From: an uncultured Clostridia bacterium
GTDB taxonomy: Bacteria > Bacillota > Clostridia > Oscillospirales > Acutalibacteraceae
Assembly: GCA_904399395.1 (NCBI GenBank)
Contig: CAJFPJ010000014.1
Span: 1-64,000 of the forward strand
DNA length: 64,000 bases
Reading direction: 5' to 3'
Each line of letters opens with the position of its first letter. Within the stretch, counting starts at the first letter, position 1. The notes beneath the pieces are model-generated. The model searched no databases. It had not been told where the DNA came from and saw only the letters and a list, made by a program, of their open reading frames with translations. Of the stretch, positions 53,289-62,368 are shown in pieces. Both the position numbers and the translations under genes were made by a program.

Positions 53289-54248
53289 ATGAAGCAAATT
53301 ACTATTTGTCAAAACGATGCGGGGCAGCGTCTTGATAAATTTCTTACGAAATCTTTTCCCAATCTTCCCCAATCCATGCTGTATAAAAGCATCCGCAAAA
53401 AGGATATTAAGCTCAACGGAAAACGCTGTGAAATTTCCACGCGGCTTCAGCCTGGGGATGTGCTTACACTCTATCTTAAGGATGAATTTTTCCAGAAAGA
53501 GCCAAAACAATATGATTTTCTGAAGGCTCCCTTAAAGCTCAATATCCTATACGAGGATGAGAATCTCTTGCTGCTGGATAAAAAACCCGGCCTTTTGGTG
53601 CATCCGGATGAAACCTATCATTTTGATTCCCTAATCGCCCGGGTGCAACATTATCTTCACGAGAAAGGGGAATACGATCCCGAAGTGGAGAATTCCTTTG
53701 CTCCAGCCTTGATAAACCGGATAGACCGCAACACCGGCGGGATCGTTATGGCGGCCAAAAACGCGGAAACTTTGCGGATTATGAATGAAAAAGTTAAACA
53801 GCGGGAACTTCAGAAACTATATCTCTGCGTGGTCTGCGGAAAAATGGAAAAACGCGCCGCCACCCTGGAAGGATATCTTGTGAAAAACGAAAACCAGAAC
53901 CGGGTGTATATCTCCCACACGCCTACCCGTGGCGCCAAGACTATCCGAACGAAATACAGGGTTTTAGAAGAAGGCAAACGTTTCAGCCTACTGGAAGTGG
54001 AACTTCTTACCGGCCGCACCCATCAGATCCGGGCTCATCTGGCTTCTATCGGGCATCCTCTGGCCGGAGACGGAAAATATGGACTTAACTCTGTGAACCG
54101 TTCCATAGGGCTTACATATCAGGCTCTTTATTCCTATAAGTTGAAATTTACTTTCTCTACGCCGGCCGGAATATTAGAATATCTGAACGGCAAGGAGTTT
54201 GAGGCTAAAGAGGTTTGGTTCCTTTCAGAATTTGAACAGTGGAAATAA
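53289..54248 (+). CDS. RluA-family pseudouridine synthase
   Basis: S4-like N-terminus, NRIDRNTGGIVMAAKN, LLTGRTHQIRAHLASIGHPLAGDGKYG. Confidence 0.93.
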   Translation: MKQITICQNDAGQRLDKFLTKSFPNLPQSMLYKSIRKKDIKLNGKRCEISTRLQPGDVLTLYLKDEFFQKEPKQYDFLKAPLKLNILYEDENLLLLDKKPGLLVHPDETYHFDSLIARVQHYLHEKGEYDPEVENSFAPALINRIDRNTGGIVMAAKNAETLRIMNEKVKQRELQKLYLCVVCGKMEKRAATLEGYLVKNENQNRVYISHTPTRGAKTIRTKYRVLEEGKRFSLLEVELLTGRTHQIRAHLASIGHPLAGDGKYGLNSVNRSIGLTYQALYSYKLKFTFSTPAGILEYLNGKEFEAKEVWFLSEFEQWK

Positions 54249-54337
54249 TTTTGAGGAATTTGTCAGACAGATTAGAATCTGCTATTAAAACGCAATCTAT
54301 AAGAGTTAAAAATTTCTTGAAAGCGAGGAATTCAAAT

Positions 54338-55003
54338 ATGCTGACACCAGCCAAAAAAGAATTTATTGAGTTTATGATGAGCGCAGATGTGCTCCGCTTC
54401 GGCAGCTTTGTGACCAAAAGCGGCAGGAACACCCCCTATTTTGTCAACACCGGTAATTATAGAACCGGCAGCCAAATCGCCGCTCTTGGGCGCTTTTACG
54501 CCTCCTTGGTCAAAGAAACCTGCGGCGGCCAATTCGATGCCATGTTTGGGCCCGCCTATAAGGGCATTCCCCTGGCCACCGCCTGTGCAGCTTCTCTTTC
54601 CCGTGATTTTGGCATAGACAGGCCCTATTTCTTTAATCGCAAAGAAGTGAAGGATCACGGAGAAGGCGGCAGCATCGTAGGCTATAAGCCCAAGGATGGC
54701 GACAGCATCGTTATCATTGAAGATGTGATTACCGCAGGCACCGCTGTCCGGGAGACCATGCCCATTCTGAAGGGCTGCGCGGCGGTAAACGTTCCCCATA
54801 TGTTTATTTCCGTAAACCGCTGCGAGGTGGGGCAGACTCCGGGCAAAACCGCTATTATGGAGGTACAGGAGGAATTCGGCATTCAGGTTCATGCCATCGT
54901 CACTGTGGAGGATATCCGCGAATATCTGAAGGAACAGAATACCGATCCGGAGATGCTCAAGGCCATGGACGCCTATATGGAGCAGTACTGTGTTTTCGCT
55001 TAA
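54338..55003 (+). CDS. pyrE: Orotate phosphoribosyltransferase
   Basis: FFNRKEVKDHGEGG, VIIEDVITAGTAVRE PRPP loop. Confidence 0.95.
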   Translation: MLTPAKKEFIEFMMSADVLRFGSFVTKSGRNTPYFVNTGNYRTGSQIAALGRFYASLVKETCGGQFDAMFGPAYKGIPLATACAASLSRDFGIDRPYFFNRKEVKDHGEGGSIVGYKPKDGDSIVIIEDVITAGTAVRETMPILKGCAAVNVPHMFISVNRCEVGQTPGKTAIMEVQEEFGIQVHAIVTVEDIREYLKEQNTDPEMLKAMDAYMEQYCVFA

Positions 55004-55035
55004 TTATTCAATAGAAATAACATAGAAGAAAAACA

Positions 55036-55072
55036 AAGCGCCCTGAGCGGATAAATCCGTTCAGGGCGCTTT
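55036..55072 (+). terminator. Terminator of pyrE
   Basis: agcgccctgagcggataaatccgttcagggcgcttttc. Confidence 0.85.
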
Positions 55073-55144
55073 TCTGCTATCGAAACAAAATGTTATTTCT
55101 CAGATTCTGCAAAAGCTGTCATGACCACCTCACACGCAGAAGCG

Positions 55145-55390
55145 TTATTTTCGAAGCAGAGCCAATGCGTCCCCGGCAAACTCCTTTTTTACAAACAACT
55201 TATAAACTGTGCTGGGAGTAGTGAATCTGTCCCGGGACATAGCCGCAGGCCTGGTCTCCCCTCCGGGCGAAAAACGGGCGCCTGTCTTGATTTTCATCTT
55301 GCAGCGAAAGCCCTTTCCTTCCAGCAGGAGCCGCCTCTCTTCCGCTTTTTCATAGTGCAAGGATGAATAGATTTCAATCCACCCAAACAT
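55145..55390 (-). CDS. Small hypothetical protein, paralogue A
   Basis: 81 aa; RBS aaggaag; similar to 55500-55736 product. Confidence 0.7.
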   Translation of the reverse strand: MFGWIEIYSSLHYEKAEERRLLLEGKGFRCKMKIKTGARFSPGGETRPAAMSRDRFTTPSTVYKLFVKKEFAGDALALLRK

Positions 55391-55499
55391 AGTCTTCTCA
55401 CTTCCTTTTATAGCCTGCTGTAAAAGCTCCGGCTTTTCTCCTCTATACTATACACTCATCTTGCATACCGGAATCTATAAATTTAAACGAAAAATATCC

Positions 55500-55736
55500 T
55501 TAGCGGTTGCACAGCAATTCCTCTGCTTCTTTGGCACGGGCCTCTTTCACCAAAACTTTATAAAGCATATTGGATTGTGCATACCTTCCACGGGATACAA
55601 CGCTTTCTCCAGAAGAGGGCTGCCCCTCCCGTTCTGTCTGCATCATGCAGGATATCCCTTTATCCTCCAAATAGCGGCGTTTTTCCTCTGCCTTTTCCCT
55701 CTGGGGAGATATGTATACCTCTGCCCAACCGATCAT
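55500..55736 (-). CDS. Small hypothetical protein, paralogue B
   Basis: MIGWAEVYISPQREKAEEKRRYLEDKGISC...; RBS aggaggaagatac-ATG. Confidence 0.7.
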   Translation of the reverse strand: MIGWAEVYISPQREKAEEKRRYLEDKGISCMMQTEREGQPSSGESVVSRGRYAQSNMLYKVLVKEARAKEAEELLCNR

Positions 55737-55768
55737 GTATCTTCCTCCTCTATACATCTGGTATCCAT

Positions 55769-56487
55769 TTATTTCATTGTGTTTTCCAAAATTCTCTGAA
55801 GTTCTATCCAATTTTCAATTTGTATCACGGGGCAATCCAGTCTTCCGACCTCGGAGCTTTCAAGGTATTTTGTATACCACACAGGTTGAATTCCCACCTG
55901 AGCTGCCCCGGCTATATCGCAGTTCCAATCGTCGCCGCAGTACCAGACCTTTTCCGGCGGAAGGCCAGGCGGAATATCCTGGGATTCGGCTTGCGAAACA
56001 CATATTCGCTGCTGGCTATGACAAACGCAAACTCTGTTTCCGGGAAAAAACGGTGAAGCCTCTCCCGAAGGGCATTCCCACTACAGGAAAGATTGCTCAC
56101 CACCCCAGCACGGATACCTGTATCCTGCAGAAAACGAAGAAATTCCTGTATCCCTGCCGTGGGTTCCACCGGTTCCGCGGCATCCCAGAACACCCGCTCA
56201 GTCTCTTCATTGGAGAGCCGCAGCCGGATTCCAAAAGAAGTATACAAATGCTGCTGAAAAAGATGAGTATGCACCTCGATCTGCGCCAGATGCCTTTTTG
56301 CAGGGTCTCCTCTTCCCAATTCCCTATTGATGCGGTCCGCTTCCACCTGCACCTCTTCCGCCGAAACATTCTCGGGATTCTTCTCCGCATATTGTAAGAC
56401 GGCCCGGGTTCCCCGCAGCGTGTCAAAGCCCGTGGAGTGCAATAGAGTCTCACCGTAATCAAATAGCAGCATTTCCGGTCTTTTCAT
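55769..56487 (-). pseudogene. HAD-family hydrolase disrupted by frameshift
   Basis: Frame 1 MLLFDYGETLLHSTGFD...VVSNLSCSGNALRERL...RKPNPRIFR; frame 2 resumes GLPPEKVWYCGDDWNCDIAGAAQVGIQPVWYTKYLESSEVGRLDCPVIQIENWIELQRILENTMK*. Confidence 0.9.
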
Positions 56488-56513
56488 AGTTCAGCCTTCC
56501 TCCCGGTTACAGA

Positions 56514-56536
56514 AAAAGCGCCGTTCCGGCGCTTTT
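56514..56536 (-). terminator. Terminator at end of his operon
   Basis: aaaagcgccgttccggcgctttt. Confidence 0.8.
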
Positions 56537-56538
56537 CA

Positions 56539-56865
56539 TCACGAATTCTTATCCACCTGATGGAAGGTTTTCAGATTTCCTGTTTTCATGCTCCGTTTCT
56601 GCAGCTCTGCTTCTACTTCTTCCAGAGAAATCCCTTCTTCCACCATCAACACCATCAGATGATAGAGCAGATCGGAAATTTCCAGCACTGTTTCGCTGTT
56701 TTCTCCATTTTTAGCAGCGATAATAACCTCGCTGCATTCCTCGCCGCACTTTTTCAGGATCTTATCCAGACCTTTTTCAAATAGATAACAGGTATAAGAA
56801 CCTTCTCGCCTCTCATCCCGGCGGGATAAGACGGTTTCATACAAATCTTTTAACACATCGTTCAT
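56539..56865 (-). CDS. hisE: Phosphoribosyl-ATP pyrophosphatase
   Basis: [32 protein letters not shown]; 108 aa. Confidence 0.95.
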   Translation of the reverse strand: MNDVLKDLYETVLSRRDERREGSYTCYLFEKGLDKILKKCGEECSEVIIAAKNGENSETVLEISDLLYHLMVLMVEEGISLEEVEAELQKRSMKTGNLKTFHQVDKNS

Positions 56866-57221
56866 AGGTTCTCTTCCCCTTCTTTTTTAATTTCTCTGAA
56901 AAAGCAACTGTGGCTGCCCGTATGACAGGCCGATCCCGTCTGCTCCACCTTAATGAGAATTGTATCCCGGTCGCAGTCTCCATATATCGAAACCACCTTC
57001 TGCAGATGGCCGGAAGTAGCTCCCTTGTTCCAAAGCTCCTGGCGGGAACGACTCCAGAACCAGGTGTAACCTGTTTCCAGCGTCTTTTGAAAGGATTCCC
57101 GGTTCATATAGGCCAGCATCAACACTTCCCCTGTGCTTTCCTCCTGCACGATGGCCGGCAGAAGAGACGCCTTTTCAAAATATACATCTAAAAAGGAAAA
57201 ATTCTGCTCCGCTGGCATCAT
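56862..57221 (-). CDS. hisI: Phosphoribosyl-AMP cyclohydrolase
   Basis: [55 protein letters not shown] overlap with hisA. Confidence 0.95.
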   Translation of the reverse strand: MMPAEQNFSFLDVYFEKASLLPAIVQEESTGEVLMLAYMNRESFQKTLETGYTWFWSRSRQELWNKGATSGHLQKVVSIYGDCDRDTILIKVEQTGSACHTGSHSCFFREIKKEGEENL

Positions 57222-57946
57222 CAGACTTTCCCTCCTGCACAAAGGGCGATAGCCTGCCGCAGATTCAGGTCGCCCGAATAGATGGCTTTTCCGCAGATAG
57301 CACCGTAAAGCTGCAGATCTGCAAGGTTGATAATATCCTTCAGGCTGCTGACGCCGCCGCTGGCGATCACATTGCAGGAAACCGCATGGTTCAGCTTATC
57401 CAGCATGGTGAAATTAGGCCCAGCGAGCGTGCCATCCCGGGAAATGTCGGTAAAGATGATATACTGCACGCCAATGGCATCCATTCTCTTGCCCAACTCT
57501 AGATAATTGACGGAAGAGGTTGTAGTCCACCCTTCAGCCGCCACCATGCCCTCGTTGGCGTCGATACCCACTGCAATTTTCTCCCCGTATTTTTTCACGG
57601 CCTCTTCCACCAGCTTGGGGTTGTTGATAGCGGCAGAGCCAAGAATCACACGAGAAACACCTTTTTCCAAGTAAAAATCAATGGTTTCCATTCGGCGGAT
57701 TCCCCCGCCAATCTCAACTTTCAGATCACAATTTTTCAAAACGTTCAGAATCAACTCTGTATTCACAGGTTCTGTAGCAATGGCACCGTTTAAATCCACC
57801 ATATGCAGCCACTGAGCGCCCACGCCCTGAAACGCCTGAGCAGTCTTCACCGCATCCTTTGCCACCTTATACGCTGTGCCGTAATCTCCCCGCACAAGGC
57901 GGACGCAGCAGCCGTTCATAATATCAATCGCAGGTATAACAATCAT
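57221..57946 (-). CDS. hisA: ProFAR isomerase
   Basis: [31 protein letters not shown]-barrel phosphate motifs. Confidence 0.95.
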   Translation of the reverse strand: MIVIPAIDIMNGCCVRLVRGDYGTAYKVAKDAVKTAQAFQGVGAQWLHMVDLNGAIATEPVNTELILNVLKNCDLKVEIGGGIRRMETIDFYLEKGVSRVILGSAAINNPKLVEEAVKKYGEKIAVGIDANEGMVAAEGWTTTSSVNYLELGKRMDAIGVQYIIFTDISRDGTLAGPNFTMLDKLNHAVSCNVIASGGVSSLKDIINLADLQLYGAICGKAIYSGDLNLRQAIALCAGGKV

Positions 57947-58006
57947 AGAAGCACCTGTCCTTTCCCTCGGTGAAAAAACCAACGTCACATTCTATGCCGG
58001 TTTTTT

Positions 58007-58579
58007 CTAAAATACCCCTTTTGTGGAAAGAATTCCTTCTTTTTCCGCCACAGCCAGCCGAAGAGCATGCCCTGCCGCCTTATAGAGAGCTTCCGCCTCA
58101 TGGTGGCCGTTTCCGCCATATTCCAGCTTCATATGCAGGGTAATTCCCGCATTCATTGCCAACGCACGGAAAAATTCTTCCGTCAGGCAAAGATCATAGC
58201 CGCCGCATGCTGCCTGGGAAAATTCCCCCTTAAACACAAGGAAGGGCCTGCCGCTTACATCCACAGAGGCAAAGGCAAGTGTTTCATCCATGGGCACATA
58301 GAAGCTCCCGAAGCGGGCAATACCGCTTTTATCTCCCAGCGCCTGGGAGAAAGCTTTGCCCAGAACGATTCCTGTATCTTCCACTGTATGGTGGCCGTCC
58401 ACAATAAGATCGCCCTCTGCCTTCACCTGCAGCCCAAAGCCGCCGTGGACCGCAAAGGCCGTGAGCATATGATCAAAAAAACCTATACCAGTGGAAATCT
58501 CCACCGGGCCTCCCTCCAGAGAAAGGGAAAGGGAAATATCCGTTTCCTTTGTTTTGCGGGTCTGGGTGGATGTTCTCAT
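58007..58579 (-). CDS. hisB: Imidazoleglycerol-phosphate dehydratase
   Basis: TGIGFFDHMLTAFAVHGG, DGHHTVEDTGIVLG, YGGNGHHEAEALYKA. Confidence 0.96.
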   Translation of the reverse strand: MRTSTQTRKTKETDISLSLSLEGGPVEISTGIGFFDHMLTAFAVHGGFGLQVKAEGDLIVDGHHTVEDTGIVLGKAFSQALGDKSGIARFGSFYVPMDETLAFASVDVSGRPFLVFKGEFSQAACGGYDLCLTEEFFRALAMNAGITLHMKLEYGGNGHHEAEALYKAAGHALRLAVAEKEGILSTKGVF

Positions 58580-58662
58580 ACTGCCGCCTGCCTTTCTTCC
58601 CAATCTCCGGCGATCCTGTTCCTTTCGCACAGGCCGGCGGAAAAGAGTCTTTCCTGCTTCTA

Positions 58663-59709
58663 TTATAACACGTCTTGAAAAGCTTGCAAGAACTGTTTGT
58701 TTTCTTCCGGGGTTCCTGCCGTTACACGAAGATACTCCCCCATATAGCGGATGGCGATCCCCCTCTGCAGAAGGGCTTCAAAGATTCTCCTTCCCTCAGG
58801 CACCTTCAGAAACACGAAATTTGTGCAAGTGGAGTAGCAACTGAACTTCCCGGGATTTCGCTCTTCCAGCTTTTTCAGGGAAGAATACAGATTTTCCCGG
58901 GATTCGAGAATGGAGGAAAGCGCCCTCTGCGCCCACTCTTTTTCCCGAAGGACAACCGCCCCCATGGCCTGGGTGAAAGAATTGATATTATAGGGGGATT
59001 TCACTGCCCACAGCGCCCTAGTAAGAGTTGGATTCCCCACCGCAAACCCCAGCCGGAGGGATGCCATTCCCAGAGCCTTGGAGCATGTGCGCAGAATCAG
59101 CAGATTATCGTATTCGCACACCTCAGAAAGGAGGCTCTGATCCCAGAAATCCATATAGGCCTCATCCAGGACCACAAGGGCCTCTGTGGAACGAAGAATC
59201 TTCCGGACATCCTCCCGAGAAAGGCCCTGCCCCGTTGGATTGCAGGGATTGGAGAAAATCACCATGCGGGCTTTTTCCCGGTTGATGAATTCAATAAAAG
59301 CTTCCGGATCCACTGTAAGATCCGCCCCCTTCTGAAAGGAGGCTGTTCTGGCCCCGGAAACGGATGCATAGAAACGATACATGGAAAAATCCGGTTCTGC
59401 CGTCACCAAAGTCTCCCCCGGCATAAGAAAGGCATTACAAAGAATGGAGATCAGCTCGTCCGAACCGTCGCCCGGGGTCACCAGAGAAGGATCCACGCCG
59501 TAAAAGGCTCCAAAACTCTCGCAGAGCTCCCGGCAAGAGGCATCCGGATATCGGTTCCACGCCACTCGGGAAGCCGCCTCTAAAAGCCGTTTCTGCATTT
59601 CTGCCGGAGGCTGCAGGCAGGATTCGTTGGCGTCCAGCCGGATGGAATATTCCCCGTCTATGGGATCATAGGGCACTAGATCCCGGATTTTTTCATTGAG
59701 CTGATACAT
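58663..59709 (-). CDS. hisC: Histidinol-phosphate aminotransferase
   Basis: SNPCNPTGQGLSREDV, LVVLDEAYMDF, SKALGMASLRLGF. Confidence 0.94.
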   Translation of the reverse strand: MYQLNEKIRDLVPYDPIDGEYSIRLDANESCLQPPAEMQKRLLEAASRVAWNRYPDASCRELCESFGAFYGVDPSLVTPGDGSDELISILCNAFLMPGETLVTAEPDFSMYRFYASVSGARTASFQKGADLTVDPEAFIEFINREKARMVIFSNPCNPTGQGLSREDVRKILRSTEALVVLDEAYMDFWDQSLLSEVCEYDNLLILRTCSKALGMASLRLGFAVGNPTLTRALWAVKSPYNINSFTQAMGAVVLREKEWAQRALSSILESRENLYSSLKKLEERNPGKFSCYSTCTNFVFLKVPEGRRIFEALLQRGIAIRYMGEYLRVTAGTPEENKQFLQAFQDVL

Positions 59710-59772
59710 AAGCAATCCCCTTTCTGCCGGCAAAGCGGAACTAGAGCCGGCACTTCAGAAAAATCCCCACCC

Positions 59773-61068
59773 TTACTCGTGGTCTTCCCTGCGCACCCGG
59801 ATGGAATTGGCGTGAGCCGTAAGACCTTCTGCCTCCGCCAGACGGATGATATCCTCTTCCGCTGGAATAAGAGCTTCCTTCGTGTAATACAGGAAACTGG
59901 ACTTCTTCACAAAGGTATCTACGGAGAGGGGCGAGAAGAAACGGGCAGTGCCGCTGGTGGGCAGCACATGGTTGGGGCCGGCGTAATAATCACCCAAAGG
60001 CTCCGGCGCGTAATTCCCCAGAAACAGAGAGCCCACATTATCCAGCTTCCCGATATATTCCATCGGATTTTTCACACAGGCCTCCAAATGCTCCGGCGCC
60101 AGCTCGTTGGCAAACTCAACCGCTTCTTCCATGGTATCGCAGACGATCATAGCGCCGAACTGGCTCAGGGACTGGCGGATAATATCCTTTCTGGAAAGGG
60201 TTTCTATCTGCCGTTCTAATTCTTTTTCCGTTTCCCGGGCCAGATTTTCAGAGGTCGTCACCAAGATGGCCGAAGCCATGGGATCATGCTCCGCCTGGCT
60301 CATAAGATCCGCTGCCAGATATTTGGGATCGGCGGATCCATCCGCCAGAACCAGAATTTCACTGGGGCCTGCGATCATATCGATATCCACTGTTCCATAA
60401 AGCTGTTTTTTTGCCGTTGCCACATAAATATTGCCGGGACCCACGATTTTATCCACTTTGGGGACGGACTGCGTCCCGTAGGCAAGAGCAGCCACACCAT
60501 GGGCGCCCCCTACTAGGAAAACTCTGTCCACACCGGCTATGAGGGCCGCAGCCATGATATCGGGGTTTGGCACACCGTTTTTGGCCGGCGTAACCATAAT
60601 AAGCTCCCCAACGCCGGCGATCTTAGCGGGGATGGCATTCATCAGCACAGAAGAAGGATAGGCCGCCGTACCGCCGGGCACATAGAGGCCTACCTTTGCC
60701 AGGCCCCGCACCCGCTGGCCCAAGATCACGCCGTCCTCCCGGGTGGTAAGCCAACTTTGCTGCTTTTGGCGCTCGTGGAAATTCCTTATATTTTTGGCCG
60801 CCCGCTCCAATGCCCCCATAAATTCCGGATCACAGGAAGCGGAAAGCTTCTCCATGTCCTTTTTTGTGAGTTCGAAGGGTTCGGGAAAGCCTCCGTCAAA
60901 TTTTTCTGCATATTCCTTCAGAGCAGCGTCTCCATTCTGCTTCACATTCCGGAGAATTTCCGCAACGGCTCCATCCACTTTCCGGTCGTTTTCACCCACT
61001 CGTTCCTTCAGTTTCCGGATACATGCACGGCATACCTCCGCGCCGCCTTTCACTGTTTCTATCAGCAT
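59773..61068 (-). CDS. hisD: Histidinol dehydrogenase
   Basis: VPGGTAAYPSSVLMNAIPAKIAGV, DMIAGPSEILVLAD, QAEHDPMASAILVT. Confidence 0.96.
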   Translation of the reverse strand: MLIETVKGGAEVCRACIRKLKERVGENDRKVDGAVAEILRNVKQNGDAALKEYAEKFDGGFPEPFELTKKDMEKLSASCDPEFMGALERAAKNIRNFHERQKQQSWLTTREDGVILGQRVRGLAKVGLYVPGGTAAYPSSVLMNAIPAKIAGVGELIMVTPAKNGVPNPDIMAAALIAGVDRVFLVGGAHGVAALAYGTQSVPKVDKIVGPGNIYVATAKKQLYGTVDIDMIAGPSEILVLADGSADPKYLAADLMSQAEHDPMASAILVTTSENLARETEKELERQIETLSRKDIIRQSLSQFGAMIVCDTMEEAVEFANELAPEHLEACVKNPMEYIGKLDNVGSLFLGNYAPEPLGDYYAGPNHVLPTSGTARFFSPLSVDTFVKKSSFLYYTKEALIPAEEDIIRLAEAEGLTAHANSIRVRREDHE

Positions 61069-61106
61069 ATATAGCCCACCCTTCCTTGATCTCTACACAT
61101 CTACGC

Positions 61107-61724
61107 TTACCTGTCCGGCTTTGTACAGCTGCGGACAGCCTCCCGCACGGTTTCAAAGCTTCCTTTTGCAAAACCGTCTTCGCGGTAAATCCCCATAACC
61201 ATGTGAGAAAAACGCACTAAATACAGAGGCTTCCGGTAGTATATTTTCCGGACATTTTTATACTCCATCGATACCATGCATACACCGTCCTTGCGGATTT
61301 CCAGCCTGGTGGGGTAAAAATATATCTGCCGCGGGGCAGTACCATCTTCCGTCATCCGCATCTGCTCATACTTTATCCTGCATGTTCTGCGGAGGACAAA
61401 CCGCCATAGGAACGCAAACAGAACTCCCAGCAAAAGCAGTATACAGGCCAAAATAATGTATGTGACGTTTATATGATACAAAATTCTTCCATCCGGGAAC
61501 ACTTCTTTGCGAACGATCTTCAGAAGATTACTAAGAAAGAGAGAAAACAGGCAGATATACAGAAGCACCGGTGCTACGCGGAAAAAAGACATTTTCCGCA
61601 TGAGAAAATACATTCCGCCGGTATACTCATCCTTATTTAGCTTCTTGTCATAGATTGCAATGGGCTCTTCCGCGGGCTGAACCGCATCTGAACTTTTCTG
61701 CGAAGAAAAATCGTTCTCACTCAT
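61107..61724 (-). CDS. Hypothetical membrane protein, YcxB-like C-terminal region
   Basis: Two TM helices then IKYEQMRMTEDGTAPRQIYFYPTRLEI...YKNVRKIYYRKPLYLVRF; ATGA overlap with hisG. Confidence 0.85.
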   Translation of the reverse strand: MSENDFSSQKSSDAVQPAEEPIAIYDKKLNKDEYTGGMYFLMRKMSFFRVAPVLLYICLFSLFLSNLLKIVRKEVFPDGRILYHINVTYIILACILLLLGVLFAFLWRFVLRRTCRIKYEQMRMTEDGTAPRQIYFYPTRLEIRKDGVCMVSMEYKNVRKIYYRKPLYLVRFSHMVMGIYREDGFAKGSFETVREAVRSCTKPDR

Positions 61725-62368
61725 GGCTTTGCGCCCCCTTCAGGCCGTGCGGCTTTTTCCATCTGAGCAGTCAGCTCTTCAATTTCCCGCTTGCGCAGCT
61801 TCATGCTGGCCGTATTCACAATAAGGCGGGCGGAAATATCCGCTACGAATTCCTTGACTTCCAGCCCGTTTTCCCGCAGGGTGGAACCGGTCTCCACAAT
61901 ATCCACGATCCCATCAGAAAGACCAAGCAGCGGCGCCAGCTCCACAGAACCCTCGATCTTGATAACCCGCACATCCATAGCCTTGCTCTCAAAGAAAGCC
62001 CTTGTCACATTGGGATATTTGGAGGCCACCGTCTTTTCGGAAAATCCCTCGTAAAAATCCTTCCCCTTAGGCCCCGCCAAGGCAAACCGGCATCTGCCGA
62101 AGCCCAGATCCAAAACCTCGTAAAAACGGCTTCCGTTTTCCATGATGGTATCTTTGCCCACCACGCCCAGATCGCAGACCCCGTGCTCCACATAGGTGAT
62201 TACATCCGCAGCTTTGGCCAGCACCACTTCGATGCGATCCCCTACCGGGAGGATGAGCTTTCTCCCTTTGTTGCGAACCGCCGAGCAATCATACCCGATT
62301 TTTTCAAAAAGCTCCACGGTATCCTTTTCCAAACGCCCCTTAGTCAGGGCTATCCGCAAAGGCTTCAT
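61721..62368 (-). CDS. hisG: ATP phosphoribosyltransferase, short form
   Basis: RIALTKGRLEKDTVELFEKIGYD, GIVDIVETGSTLRENGL; 215 aa. Confidence 0.96.
   Translation of the reverse strand: MKPLRIALTKGRLEKDTVELFEKIGYDCSAVRNKGRKLILPVGDRIEVVLAKAADVITYVEHGVCDLGVVGKDTIMENGSRFYEVLDLGFGRCRFALAGPKGKDFYEGFSEKTVASKYPNVTRAFFESKAMDVRVIKIEGSVELAPLLGLSDGIVDIVETGSTLRENGLEVKEFVADISARLIVNTASMKLRKREIEELTAQMEKAARPEGGAKP

Noticed and set aside
55711-56397. 228-aa plus-strand ORF opposite the HAD gene
   Set aside because: Antisense to a recognisable (frameshifted) HAD gene and paralogue B; no motifs.
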